A stretch of 64,000 bases of DNA from Lactuca virosa (GCA_928212115.1 CAKMRJ010005523.1:148342766-148406765); one strand, 5' to 3'; positions 13,390 through 25,352 are shown, counted from the stretch's first letter. A program made the numbers and translations. The notes: generated from the sequence alone by a model not told the origin.

Positions 13390-13560
13390 CTTTTGGGAGA
13401 TATTCAAGATAGTTGATTCAAAGTCCTTAATATAACACCCAATATGAAATATTAAGGCTAGGACCCAACACAATATTTTATATCTTGGAAGAGGGATGCC
13501 GTAATCCAAGCTATAGAATATTTGAAGGTAGGTGAATGACAATTCACCAATTTCCACCAT

Positions 13561-15027
13561 GAAAAACGAAATAATTTATTAGGTTTTTAATTGGATTTGA
13601 AACTCCTAGATCTTTTGAGATTCATTGAACTTTTCAATGACATGTTTCAATTTCGATTGTGCCCTTCAGGTTTTGTGACTAGGATGCCGAGGATCACAAA
13701 ACAAGGTGTGAAGTAACCATGCAAATTACTTGGTACTCTTAAATGTTTATCACCCAACCGATGTGCCGGTAAACCACACACGCTCCACCGGCCTATGATA
13801 AACTTTAAGAAACCCTTTGCCTACCTTGTTAAATCAAGCTAGTGTGTCAGTAAACCACACGCGCTCCACTAACCGACTTAAGCAAAGTGTAAAGTGTAAT
13901 TTCATGGGTTAGCACCTTATTCACATTTTCCTAAGTAACTAAGATTGGGAATTTATAAAAGATTTAGTTACTTAGTATTTATCATTAATACTTTTAATGA
14001 AGGGAGAATTATAGTCTTTGTCCTACCCGTTCGGCTAACGACCCTCCACCAGTCAAGAAAGCGGTGGGTGAGAGTGGACACCCATTAAACTGCCATTTTA
14101 TAGGCAGTAACCTTATACCCCCCCTTATAGACCGGCTTCGTGAATGAGGCCTACTAACGGTAAGACTGACTTGCTCTTATACATATATATATAGATATAT
14201 ATATATATATATTAATTATATATATAATATATATATATTAACTTATAATATTATAAAGTATAAGGGTTGAATTTTAACTTTTAAAAACCTAAGGGATTAA
14301 TTTGGAATTAAAGTATTCATGAATGAAAACTTTTCAAATTCCAAAACTTGAGGGCAAGTTTTGAACTATTCAAAAACTTTTCAATTTCATAACTTATATG
14401 TTTAAAGTAGTTTTAATTAAAAAACTCTTCAAGTTCCATAACTTGAGGACAAGTTATGGAAGACATTAAACCATTAAAGAATGTGACTCTTCCTTATTCA
14501 TAACTTATGGAAATCTTTATGAGTTTTATGATTCTTAAATGTGACTTTTCATGTAACTTGAGGACAAGTTACAAAAACACATTTTAGAATCAACTCTTAG
14601 ATTAAAATGGATTGAAAACAACAATTTCACATAACTTTTTTATTAATCTAAGCAACTCATAAAACAAGATAATTTAATCAAACTTTTTCATGTAATTAGA
14701 CTAACCATTAAACTAATACAAAAAATGAATCTATTGACAATTATCTTTGAAATTGGATTAGGATGAACATTACCACATAAAAAACAGGTTTATAGGTTCA
14801 AAAACAGCTTATGGTAATGTTTCTAGTCCATTTCTAGCCAAAAAAAACTTGAAAATATGCTGTCAGAGGCTCCTACTCGTCGAGTGTATGAACCTACTCG
14901 ACGAGTAGGATGATTTTCTTCATGGACTCGGCAAGTTCATCAGTGGACTCGGCGAGTCCAGTGCCCAGACAGCCCGAAAATCAACTTTTTCAGCACTTTG
15001 CATCAATTATAATTGAAAACAAGCCTA
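13561..15027 (-). other. Leader of Copia element 2
   Basis: This is homologous, inverted, to the leader of Copia element 1. It includes the GGTGGAGGGTCGTTAGCCGAACGGG block (complement near 14020-14050), two diverged copies of the TGGAGCGTGTGTGG repeat (about 13762-13790 and 13845-13872) and a cluster of ACTCGNCGAGT words (14872-14962). An AT microsatellite lies at 14181-14250. Confidence 0.75.
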
Positions 15028-15040
15028 GGCTTTGATACCA
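15028..15040 (-). other. Primer-binding site of Copia element 2
   Basis: On the minus strand this reads TGGTATCAAAGCC, one mismatch from the initiator-Met tRNA complement seen in element 1. It lies one base from the LTR. Confidence 0.85.
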
Positions 15041-15041
15041 C

Positions 15042-15793
15042 TGTTGGGTTTTGAGCATTCTAACACTCCTAAGTGTACATGCAACCCTAAATACCTTGGA
15101 TCTATGTTTTCTCTATTATACATGCAAATATGATTATTCCAAGGTATTACCCTAACTAGCATACAAACACTTGATACTTGGGTAATAAAATAGATAGAAT
15201 ACATACCTTGTTGTTGTTAGTTGACTCCATGAAGCTTGAGAGCCTAGTGCCCCAAGTGTGACACCTCAAATGGTTCACACAACATCATATCCACTTGTAA
15301 GGACTTAGAGAGAAATGATACTTCATGAAATCGGTTTGCCCTTTCCTTCACACACACTTGTGGTCGATTTTTCCCAAGAATATGATCTTTATATAGTGTC
15401 ACAATTAGGGTAAACCCTAATTGTCATGGCTTTCCATTTCCTTGGATCCATGGGTTCAAATACACCATGGAGCATCCTATGGGTTTTAGCCCAACTTGAT
15501 AATCCATGGAGTCTTAACCCACTATACAAGTATGGATGATTTACACAATCAACTCATATATTTAATTAGTCTTCTTTTTTATCACTTAATTAATTCTAGA
15601 TTAATTCTTGATCAATACTAATTAAATAATCTTATTAATATATTAGAAATTATAATATATTAATAAACCTTAAGTGTTATTTCTCTCATTTTAGTCTATC
15701 CAAATGCATGATGCCATGCAACCCAAATGAACCATGCCAAGTCGGGTCAAGTACATACCAATTATAGTTATTGACTTAGACACTAATCCAACA
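15042..15793 (-). repeat. 5' LTR of Copia element 2
   Basis: About 752 bp, followed directly by the TTTTG duplication. It pairs with the LTR at 8078-8841. Confidence 0.92.
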
Positions 15794-16373
15794 TTTTGCT
15801 CTACACAAGTATGAGAAAGACCAACTTAATGGAGGCTTTTGATGAGTTTACGGCCAAGAAAGGAGTTTACAGCCGTAAACTCATGGTCTTTATGCATTTG
15901 AGAGAAGTTTAAGGTCCTATTTCCATCAAGGAAGGGTTCTAGGTCACAAGCTTTGCATCTATGAGGGTTTATGGCCAAAATGGCACCCTTAAAGGGGTTT
16001 ACGGCCATGGGAGATGGCTTGGCCGTAAACTCCTTTTGTTCTTGTGTTTTTGATGTTTTCATGGCTCTAAGCATGAGTCCTAACTAGATATCAAGTGTAG
16101 GGAAGAGTACTTACGATATAGAGGCTTGAAATGGTTGATTTTGGCCAAGAACACTAGTATGTGTTCTTGGTGTTCTTGGTGTTTCTTGAAGATCTAAGAA
16201 AAGATGATTTCTATGGATGAAATCAATGGATGAAGCTAGATTAAGAGATGTATCAACAAATCAAGGAAGAATACTTACCACTTATGAAGATCTAGGATGA
16301 AAAGTTGGATGATACTTGAGAGGATTTGAAGAAAATCGGCCAAGGAAAGAAAGAATGAGAAAAATGGCTAAGA

Positions 16374-16386
16374 TTTATATATATAG
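16374..16386 (-). promoter_or_regulatory. TATA box next to palindromic words in Gypsy-type LTR
   Basis: The minus strand reads CTATATATATAAA. The perfect palindrome GAGTTTACGGCCGTAAACTC (16408-16427) and a half copy (16439-16448) lie within 80 bp upstream on that strand. The same arrangement is found in other LTR families of the window. Confidence 0.5.
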
Positions 16387-16646
16387 AGGTGAGTTTATGG
16401 CCCCCTTGAGTTTACGGCCGTAAACTCTTGGTAACTTGGCCGTAAACTCCTCTTGATGGAGTTTAAGGCTAGCATGCTATACTGTGGTTCTAGCAGGTAC
16501 TTCCTAACACTCATTCCTTGAGTGTATTAGGCTTAAAACTCCTTAGAATGACCTTTAACCAGGCTAGAACTCATTACCAATGAGTCTGACACTCAGTTGA
16601 GTTGACTGAATGAGCTTTTAAAACAAAAAAATTTCGGGTTGTCACA

Positions 16647-17268
16647 GAATTTCGAAGGAGTGAAGAATGTTTTGTGACATTGGGTTTGTATCTTGGAAGC
16701 GATCTCGCAGACGTACATGGTTGAAATTGTTTCTCAAATATATGACTTCGGAATTGTGATGTTGGATGACATCAATCGGATTTGCAGGCCAAACCTCAAG
16801 GTTAAAATTGGTATTACGAACTCCTTGGTGCGAGCGGACTCACTGCAACGTATGCAATCGGAGAACATACTGTTAACGAAAATACTCATAGGCAAAACGA
16901 ATCTAGAATTCAGGAAGAAAACTTTGATCAATTGAATTGACAAAAAAAATAAAATTCAAAAACACAGATTTAGATTGAGGGATCGAACAACATACCGATT
17001 TTGTGGAATCGAGAACTTACCTGGGAGAAATCGATGACGGGGCCGGCTGAATTGATGAAGCACACAGTCAAATTGAGTCACGTTCTTAACGGCTGAATTG
17101 TAGGTGTCGATGGAAGAGGCGATAGGCTTTTAAATAAAGAAATTTGTCTAAATTAAAGGGTAGATGATTTAATAAATTGTTAATTAAAATTAAATAATGT
17201 TTGGCCCATATTAATCCCTACATCCACACAATATTTGTACATCCACATTTGAACCTACCTACCTACCT
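16647..17268 (-). other. Unassigned low-repeat sequence, possible gene-start fragment
   Basis: The minus strand around 17030 reads GATTTCTCCCAG|GTAAGTTCTCG, a good splice donor after a moderately GC-rich stretch. It looks like a 5' exon and intron start of a plant gene. No protein family is recognised. It may be a captured or decayed fragment. Confidence 0.25.
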
Positions 17269-17334
17269 ATATATATATAATATATATAATATATATATAT
17301 ATATATCTATATATATATATCTATATTATATATA
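17269..17334. repeat. (TA)n tract, left border of TA-flanked element 1
   Basis: Imperfect TA/ATA repeats run directly into the element start GAACTAGGCGAATGCC. Confidence 0.85.
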
Positions 17335-18629
17335 GAACTAGGCGAATGCCCGCGCGTTGCGCAGAAACACCTGTATAGTTGAAGTCTTTACAAATATATG
17401 TTTTTTTTAATATAGCAATAACGTTGTTGTTAAATTTGATATAATAATTCATATACTAAATTGATATATAATATATTGATTGTTTTGAATTATATGATAA
17501 TATATACATCTATTATAACTGCAAAATCTCAATCGTTTGAATGACTTCTATCCGCGAGTTACACATGAATAAAATTAAATATAATATAGGTTTAATGTTA
17601 TTTATAGTTGTTGTTATTGTTAATTAAATTTTTTAAAATTTATTTCTTAATGTTTTATTTTTCCTCATTATAATATTTAAAACATCAAATATTGTTTTTT
17701 TTGATTTTAAAGCTAACAATATAATCCTTTGTATAGTTATTTTTAACTATTGTTATTGTATGTTATTTTAAGCTACTTATTTGAAAACTTTTAATGTTTA
17801 TAAAAATATTTTTAGGAAATATTTTAGTTAAATTGATATTACAATTTAGTTTTTGCATTTGTTTAACTATTTACAAAATATTCTTTGGTTTTTAAGTGGA
17901 ACTGAAATTTATATTTAAATTGACATTGTAACGTTATATTTAAATTAACAATTTAAGTATTTTGTCCAAACTGTTTAAAAGTTGTAACTTTAAACTGATA
18001 ATGGTTCACATACAACAACATATTAAATATAATAAATTAAGTATAATATGTTAAAAGTTAAAAACATAACTTTATAAGTAGAAGTAAAGATATTATTAAA
18101 TTTAAAGAAATTTAGTATATTTATGATTACACTTTAGGTTTGATATTTATTTAACCTTACTAACCATCTTATAATCATTATTAGAAAGATACTACAATTA
18201 ATCACTTTTAACTATTTAAAAAATACTTTTTAGCTTGTTTAAGTTAAACTAACATTTATATTTAAGTTGACCTTGTAATGCTATATTCAAATTAATAATT
18301 TAAATATTTTATACAAATTGTTCCAAAATTGTGTCTTTAAAATGATAATGTTTTGCATCCAACAATATATTAAAAACTAATAAATTAAGTATAATATATT
18401 AAAAGTTAAAAAATATAACTTTATAAGTAGAAGTAAAAATATTATTTTAATATTAAAATTTAGTTTATATATGATTACATTTTAGATTTGAAATTTATTT
18501 AACCTTATTAACCAACTTATAATTATTATTAGAAAGAAATTGAAAAGTCATGGGAGTTTCAAATGAATGTGATGAAAAAAAAATACATAGAAGTTTCAAA
18601 TTAACGTGCTAAAAGTAAAAATGCTTCCT
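17335..18629. mobile_element. TA-flanked AT-rich transposable element 1
   Basis: An AT-rich 1.3-kb segment lies between two TA tracts. Its left end has the GC-rich motif GGCGAATGCCCGCGCGTTGCGC, which I know as a recurrent terminal motif of plant AT-rich repeats. I see no matching inverted terminus at the right end. The body contains a diverged tandem duplication with period about 349 bp (about 17875-18193 and 18224-18540). No coding sequence is present. Confidence 0.5.
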
Positions 18630-18643
18630 TTATATATATATAT

Positions 18644-18682
<39 letters not shown>

Positions 18683-18705
18683 TATATAATATATATATAT
18701 ATATA
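18630..18705. repeat. (TA)n tract between TA-flanked elements 1 and 2
   Basis: TA repeats with occasional GATA interruptions are shared as border by the two neighbouring elements. Confidence 0.9.
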
Positions 18706-19944
18706 GAAAAGTTCAATAGAGAACCATTATTAATCAAGGAACCAAGGAACCAATCCAAAGCGTCGGAATTTAAAGCGATCAACGGCAAAAGGAAGAGTTG
18801 TAAATTTTTATAATGGACGTACATGTACCGGATTATAACAAAACTCACTTTCTTTTTTTCATTTAAAATTTTTTTTAGACCAAGTTGTTTATCGAAAAAA
18901 AAACCGAATATACCGTTGTTCACGATTTTTCGTCCTCTTTCCATAGAGATCCATGATGATATATAAAAAACGAACTTTTTTTTTGGAAAAAAACTCACTT
19001 AATTTTCTTAGTTTTTTCAATATTTAAGTTTATTTTTATCAAAAAAAAAAAACTAATTATACCAAAAATATTAATTTTTTGTACTCTATTAATAAACATC
19101 AACACCGACCAAAAAAATAAAAAATAAAAAAAACCCTCGAACAGTACAGATTCACACTGTGAATCTAAACTGTAAATATTTCAATTTTTAACATTCACAA
19201 TATGAAAAATCTCGAACAGTTCAGATTCACATTGTGAATCTGAATTACTATTATACACACTGTGAATCTGAGAAGGTTCAAAAAAAAAACCTCGATCAGT
19301 GTAGATTCACACGGTGAATCTAAACTGTAAATATTTCAAATTTTAACATTCACAATGTGAAAAAGATCCGATCAGTTCAGATTCACACTGTGAATCTGAC
19401 TTCTTATTATGCACACTGTGAATCTAAGGAGGTTCATATTGTGAATCTGAATAGGTTTACAATATGAATCTGAACAGGTTCACAATGTGAATTTAAACTG
19501 AAATAATTTTTTTTTTTAACTTGAATATGAATCTATGTTTTAAAAAGTACAAAAATAATGAATTTTGATATATTTATTAATTTTTTTTCTATAAAAAAAT
19601 AGACCTTAAATTTTTCATCAAAGAAAATGAAGTGGACTTTTTTCGAAAAAAAAAGTTCGTTTTTTATATATCATCATGGATCTCTATGGAAAGAGAACGA
19701 AAAATCGTAAACAACGGTATATTCGGTTTTTTTTTCGATAAAAAACATGGCCTAAAAAAAATTTTAAACGAAAAAAAGTGGTGGGTTTTTTTAAAGGATG
19801 GATTTTTTGGTATAATTCGTTGTGTGCGCGTCCAATGTAAAAGTGTACATCTATTTCCTTGGCCGTTGATCGTTATGATTTCCAACGCTCACGATTGGTT
19901 CCTTGGTTCATTGGTTAATTATGGTTCTCTATTGAACCTCACCC
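18706..19944. mobile_element. TA-flanked fold-back transposon 2 with long TIRs
   Basis: Long imperfect terminal inverted repeats occupy about 18706-19010 and 19625-19944. The outer parts, with GTTCAATAGAGAACCAT and GGAACCAAGGAACCAATC, match especially well. The two arms translate to similar peptides on opposite strands, which is simply the inverted repeat and not a gene. The centre (19141-19500) is an array of palindromic words AGATTCACANTGTGAATCT. (TA)n flanks both ends. This is a non-autonomous inverted-repeat element; the superfamily is not certain, with MULE-like the best guess. Confidence 0.75.
19141..19500. repeat. Array of palindromic words in fold-back element
   Basis: Perfect or near-perfect copies of AGATTCACACTGTGAATCT lie at 19148-19166, 19223-19241, 19303-19321 and 19379-19397. 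Half or mutated copies lie at about 19253, 19409, 19433, 19455 and 19478. Spacing is irregular, about 60-80 bp between full copies, with similar sequence between some of them. Confidence 0.85.
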
Positions 19945-19968
19945 TATATATATATATAGATATATATA

Positions 19969-20001
<33 letters not shown>

Positions 20002-20024
20002 GATTATATATATATATATATATA
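19945..20024. repeat. (TA)n tract between TA-flanked elements 2 and 3
   Basis: About 80 bp of TA repeats with GATA interruptions directly abut both elements. Confidence 0.92.
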
Positions 20025-22393
20025 GGAGTAGGATCAAATGAGAACACCTAAAAGGTTGAGAACGGCGAGATAGATCTGGACCATCTAATTTTTAAGATGT
20101 GTGGCTATAATTAATTGTTATTTTTCTAATTATTAATACATTTAAAAATTAAATTTCAAATTAAAGAAAATTATAAAGGGTATTAAGGTAAATAAACATT
20201 ACCCTAATTTTGTAAACTCCTATAATTACTCTCTGCCTCTCTATTTCGTTGACCTAATTTCATACAACAAACAATCGACACCTTCATCATCTTCCCGTCT
20301 CATATCCATCATCTGCATCTTTGATTTTCGTAGCCCTAATCATACCTGAAGTAGATTTCCAATTGGCCTCCTGCAACTCGATCTCCAATCGGTCTCCTAC
20401 AACCCGATTCATGGAAAACCGAGAGGGAGGTGTTTATCTGGTTCAGATCGCAATCGGATATCCTTTCTCTTTCGAACGAGATATTGTTTCCAGATTGGCA
20501 CTGTCACACCCCCAAACTAAGGATGGCGGAAACGTCCGGGGGTGGAGGACTTCATGTATAGTATCACAACAACGAATATAATAGTGCTCAAAGTAAATAC
20601 AACCATCATAAATATAATTGAAAAGGTTACACCATGGAATAAGTTTACATGTTTCAAAATCAATTACATTATGATGACAAAATGAAGCGTTTGACGATTT
20701 ATCGTCCCATCCTCAAAATGTTGTTGGTTTTCCTGTTTCACTGATTTCCTGATAATACAAGTAGTTTTGAAAAAGTGTCAACAATTAAGTTGGTGAGTTC
20801 ATAAGAGTTTTGTTTGAGAAAGAAACCGTTTTCCTTGTAAAAGCGACAAAGTATGTTTCCAGAAAATCCAATATTTTCTTTATTAAGTGAAATGAATGCT
20901 TCTATGTTATGCGATAATGAACCCTAGAAAGACCCATAGATTTCCTTCTATAATCGTCCAGTGTATATAAGTTATATAAAATTTAAGTTAAATAAACCGT
21001 CGAATATAATGGGTCTGCCCTAGGTCCACAACCAAACAAGGAACAGGAAGTAAGGCGGGCCCACCAATTCTAAGTCGATTATGACTAGATTCTTCTATAA
21101 CTCTAGCATATACACTTAGCAATAAGAGCTGAAGTCTAACAATTCTATGAAATATAGTTTTAACAGAGATGTGATCCAAAGAAAATCCTATATTTTCCTT
21201 ATAAAAGTTATGTGGTCCTAAATCCCAGGACCGGAAATAAACAAGTATTTTCCATACTTAAGATATAAAAGTGGTTTTAAATCGGCATAACTCGTTTAGT
21301 TTAGAAGTAAAACCCCTTTTAAAGTAGAAGTTTCCATGTAAACTTGAAGAGATTGTTAACCCTATGTGAGTCGCTATAACCATACTATGACGAAAAATAA
21401 CCTGCACAACGTTTTTCAGACGTTAAGATACTATGACTCTTGTCACCCGTAGACCTGCAGGTCCCACTGTAGCTAGCAGCAAGGTGTGGGGTGTCAAACC
21501 CAATATAGATCTATACACAATTATCACGCTTTCCCTACAAGAGACTCTGGTTATAACTTATAGGAATTGGGATCCCGTACTCGAACGTACGGGGAGAGAA
21601 TTGCCTCACAACCTAAGTTAACTAGTTTACACACAGTTTGATATTAAAACCTCTTCCATGAAGGAAGTAAAATCACATTTTCTGAATAAATTAGTGATAT
21701 GAAATCCTTAAACTATTACTATTATAGTTTATTACATAAAGATATGAAAAACTCATTTGTTTTGAGAGTAAAACCTTTTTCATGTAGTAAAAATCCATAA
21801 ACTATGCTTATTGAAGTTTATTATAAGTAGTCGAAATGAATGAGTAAACCTTATCATGAATGACTAAATTTCAGTTTATGATGATAAACTAACAAGAAAA
21901 TACATTCAATATTTAGAACTTATTTTTATACACTTTGCTCAATATAATACAAAGTGTTATGAAAGTTATAAGTTGTTAACTAGTTTTTAACCGTTCTGCA
22001 CTGTTTTAGAAAAATCATAGAAAACTCATACGAAGTCGAAAACTGAATCCGTAAATTCTGAGAGTTCATAAAATGTGTCTAGTTTGTTCATAATTTTTAT
22101 TATGATTTTTGGAAGTCTTTAACTTGTGTTAAAATGTTCATATTCACAGACTGGTCCGAATTTGTTTTTGAAATGATAGGCAGTTTTGTAAAAATACCAT
22201 AAATCGTAGAAAAATCGTATGGTGATGTGCAAGTAGTCATTTTAAAGGTATGAACCTGAACTATTTGCACCTAATACAGTTTTGAAAACTAAAATGTTTA
22301 AGTTAACCAAAATAGTCCGTGAATGGAGTTGAACTTTTCTGATGAAGGCTGTTAAATGAGTTTAGTTGAGTTCTTGGTGTTTTAACTTGTATT

Positions 22394-22412
22394 CCCCCCC
22401 CCCCCCCCCCCC
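22394..22412. repeat. Poly-C run
   Basis: Nineteen consecutive C residues lie inside the solo LTR. The length is prone to sequencing error. Confidence 0.95.
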
Positions 22413-23464
22413 TTAAAACTTAAGAAAAACATGAAAAGATAGGGGTATGAACTCACCTTGAGTGATTTCAGTAGATGGATGATGGAGGAAATAAGTGTTC
22501 AACTCAAGAACACTTGGGAGATGCTTGAAGATTTGAAGATCAAATGTAGAGGGAAAGCTTGAAGACAATCCTTAAATCTCGAAATCTAGAGAGAGGAAGT
22601 GAGAGAGAATGAAGTTGTCACTTGGTGGAAAATGGAGTAATGTGAGGAGAGAGGAGAGTTTTCCAGCTCTTGACCAAATGTGTGGCTGAAAAATGGTGGG
22701 AAAAGTACTATGGAATGACTGAGTATGGTGGGAGGGACAAGGGGTTGTACTATGGAGGTATGGGGAGGTTGCTTGTGTCATACACTAAGGCAAAGTCAAA
22801 ACTCCACCCATAAATCTTACCTACTAGATTTTATTCTTAGGCAAGGATTTTCCCCAAAATATAATTAAAATATGAATATTTGGGGTTTATTATGTTAAAA
22901 TACGAGTTTGGGTGAAAATCCCGCATTAAAATCTCGAAAAACGGGCTCAAAACGCTAAAAATATTTGAAAACCCCGGGCAAAAACTGCCAAATTCCGAAA
23001 TTTGGGGCGGAGGTTCGGTCCTAGTCCTTAGAACCGAAGTAGGAGAGAAGAACCGAGGAGAGAAGGTTCGGCTGCGCGGGTCGCCTCTCGGACCGAAGGT
23101 GAGGCTCGGTTGTGCATGGGAACCGAGAGGTCTCGCAGGCATGCTCATCAGAAGGGACCGAGGGTTAGCATCTCGGACCAAAGGTCAAGTCCTCGGACCG
23201 AAGGTCAGGTCCTCGGACCGAAGGTAAGAAGGGTAGAGCCGAAAGTCAGGTCTCGGTTCTGATTAGTCAGTCAGGGACCGAAAATAACCGACCGCTCGGT
23301 CCATTTCGGTTGAGAGGGTTTCGGTTCTCAGGAGGTTCGGCTCCTAAGAGGAGTTTCGGTTCCTAAGAGGAGTTTCGGCTCCTTAAGGCTGTTTTTCACG
23401 TAGACTTCCGTTTTCGAGCTGTTTTCGTCAAATTCGAGGGTCGGGATGCCCCGAGTGATTATAA

Positions 23465-23830
23465 AAAGTTGAGAGAGATTTTGAGAGAGATTTGGGAGAG
23501 ATTTGTCATACTTGGAGAGATTTGGCATACTTAGAGAGATTTGGGAGAGATTTGACATTCTTGGAGAGATTTCTCCTACAGAAAGAGATTTGGGAGAGAT
23601 TTGACATTCTTGGAGAGATTTCTCATACAGAGAGAGATTTGGGAGAGATTTCACATACTTGGAGAGATTTCTCATACAGAGAGAGATTTGGGAGAGATTT
23701 CACATACTTAGAGAGATTTGGGAGAGATTTGACATTCTTGGAGAGATTTCTCATACAGAGAGAGATTTGGGAGAGATTTCACACACTTGTAGCGATTTCT
23801 CCTACTTAGAGAGTTTTGGGAGAGTTAGAG
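23465..23830. repeat. Minisatellite, about 58-bp unit
   Basis: Units built from TTGGGAGAGATTT and CTTGGAGAGATTTCTCATAC alternate about six times. Open frames across it on both strands are repeat translations, not genes. Confidence 0.9.
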
Positions 23831-24599
23831 TGGAAGAGATTATGAGAGACTTCTTTTGTGACCTTTTTGAGTGTTTGGCTTCGCAACGCAAGGTTTGTAC
23901 ATCCCGTTAAGTCTCGTTATGATTGTTATATGCCCCTGAGGGTTAAGGAATAATGTTTTATCGAGTAGTTTCATCACTTGCCCTGATTAGGGTTTAGAAT
24001 TTCCGAACACGTGAAAACTCTAAGTGATACTTTGTATTAAGATTGTGAGTTGTTCAATAAGAAACATAATGGAAACCCTAATGTACAAGGGTTAGATGAG
24101 TTGACCGGTTTGACTCGTTGACTTTGGGTGACTTTGACTTGGCCAAAAATTAATGGTTGTCACAGGCACTCGGGCAGCCCATGAATGCGTCGATCGGGTC
24201 TCACGAGGCTGCGTTCATGAATTTTCTTCCCATGCCCATCAAGTCCGATTAAGAGTCGATCCATATGAATCGTATTTTGGGATTGTGTGCTTTGTGGCGT
24301 GCATTAGGAGGAAGGGAATACAGACGAGCGAGAGAAAGGGATTGACGGGAAGAGGGGGGAAATTTGACAGGATTTCCTATGAAATTGAAGCTATAAATCA
24401 ACAATTGGTAAGTTTTGATTCTTCCTTCTATTGTGTTCGTAGGTCAAATTCTAGCAATCAGATATCCTTCACTACAGTGGTCAATAAATTTAATCAACAT
24501 AGTCAGGTGTGTTCGCTATAATCACTTATGATTATAAAAATGGTTGTACAGATGATTAAAAGACGCTGATAATAATCATTTATGATTATAACAACATAT

Positions 24600-25352
24600 G
24601 TTTTTCTGGCCAGACCAGTCTGAGTTTGTGAGGATGGCTGCTATGTTTGGAGCCAAAATCATACCTTTTGGTGTTGTTGGAGAAGATGATATTGGTGAGG
24701 TACGTGGACTTTTTTTTGTGAATTTGCTCACCTCACATATTCTATTGTTTAACACAACTTATGGGAATTTGGTTTGTTCAGTTGATTTTTGACTATGAGG
24801 ACCAAATGAAGATTCCATATCTCAGACAATTTATACATGAATTAACTGATGAGGTCGTGCAGCTTAGGTATCCAACTATACATAAATATCTATCATACTT
24901 TTTATTTGTTAGTTTCTTGAAATGATTCTATATATTCTTTAATGTGATGACTGATGAGTGATGCTACTACTACAGAAGTAACGTTGAAGGTGAAGTAGCA
25001 AACCAAGATGTACACTTTCCAGTGATGCGTCCCAAACTACCTGGGAGATTTTATTATGTTTTTGGAAACCCAATTGAAACAAAGGTATGTGATGTGATGT
25101 TATGTTATGTTTATAAGGAAATTATTTACATTTTTTTTTCCGAATGGTCGTTGGTTTGCAGGGAGACAACAGGAGCTAAGGAATAGGGACAAGGCACATG
25201 AGTTGTATGTAGAGGTGAAGTCGGAGGTAGAAAGGTGTCTATCTTATCTAAAAGAGAAAAGACGGAATGATCCTTATCGGAGTATATTATCATGTTTGGT
25301 TTACCAGCTCACACATGGCCCTGAATCTGAAATCCCAACATTTGAACCCTAA
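24600..25352 (+). pseudogene. Captured phytyl ester synthase/DGAT-like gene fragment (C-terminal exons)
   Basis: Four pieces encode, in order, FWPDQSEFVRMAAMFGAK (24602-24699), DYEDQMKIPYLRQFIHEL (24782-24867), EGEVANQDVHFPVMRPKLPG (24976-25084) and a tail QELRNRDKAHELYVEVKSEV ending at stop 25350-25352. GT/AG signals border the three introns. I recognise this as the C-terminal part of plant acyltransferase-like proteins PES1/PES2, which make fatty-acid phytyl esters and triacylglycerol in plastids. The N-terminal hydrolase part and most of the acyltransferase domain, including its catalytic region, are missing. A 35-bp direct repeat flanks the fragment (24573-24607 and 25468-25502). It lies inside a TA-flanked transposon, so it is a transduplicated fragment, not a working gene. 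Confidence 0.85.

Larger units (their letters stand above)
8078..15793 (-). mobile_element. Non-autonomous Copia element (gag only), TSD TTTTG
   Basis: LTRs at 8078-8841 and 15042-15793 are flanked by identical 5-bp duplications TTTTG (8073-8077 and 15794-15798). The primer-binding site next to the right LTR and the polypurine tract next to the left LTR fix the orientation as minus. Only a damaged gag is present; I see no integrase, RT or RNase H in the 6.2-kb interior. Its leader is homologous to that of Copia element 1, so it is probably a non-autonomous partner of the same lineage. About 14 substitutions and a short duplication (near 8514) separate the LTRs, making it older than element 1. 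Confidence 0.9.
7925..16646 (-). mobile_element. Gypsy-type LTR fragment, interrupted by Copia element 2
   Basis: The flanks of the second Copia element (7925-8077 and 15794-16646) share the motif GAGTTTACGGCCGTAAACTC and join across a TTTTG target duplication, so they are one older sequence. It ends at 16646 in GGGTTGTCACA, which read on the minus strand is TGTGACAACCC, a usual Gypsy LTR start. A minus-strand TATA (TATATATATAAA, 16374-16386) lies just downstream of the palindromic words. The remainder of the LTR is not visible; it may continue left of Copia element 1. Confidence 0.6.
20502..24164 (-). mobile_element. Solo LTR, 3.66 kb, TSD GGCAC
   Basis: The insertion begins TGTCACACCCCC and ends GGTTGTCACA, and both sides carry GGCAC (20497-20501 and 24165-24169). 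No gag or pol is inside, so it is a solo LTR or a very large LTR remnant. The minus strand is the likely sense: it then starts TGTGACAACC, has U3 words TCGGACCGA (about 23035-23225), a donor-like AAG|GTGAGT at 22457/22456 and an acceptor-like ATTATCAG at 20750-20748. A 57-60 bp tandem repeat lies at 23465-23830 and a run of 19 C at 22394-22412. Confidence 0.85.

Noticed and set aside
19141..19500. Regularly spaced palindromic repeats resembling a CRISPR array
   Set aside because: The sequence is eukaryotic, spacing is irregular, spacers resemble each other, and no cas genes exist. It is the centre of a fold-back transposon.
18630..20051. Two similar open frames on opposite strands (about 120-140 codons)
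   Set aside because: They are translations of the two arms of the inverted repeat plus (TA)n; low-complexity Phe/Lys and Tyr-Ile runs.
20321..20581. Open frame of 86 codons at the left side of TA-flanked element 3
   Set aside because: It runs across the junction into the solo LTR at 20502, so it is not an ancestral reading frame.
23328..23910. Overlapping open frames on both strands
   Set aside because: They translate the 58-bp minisatellite; periodic peptides, no start context, inside a solo LTR.
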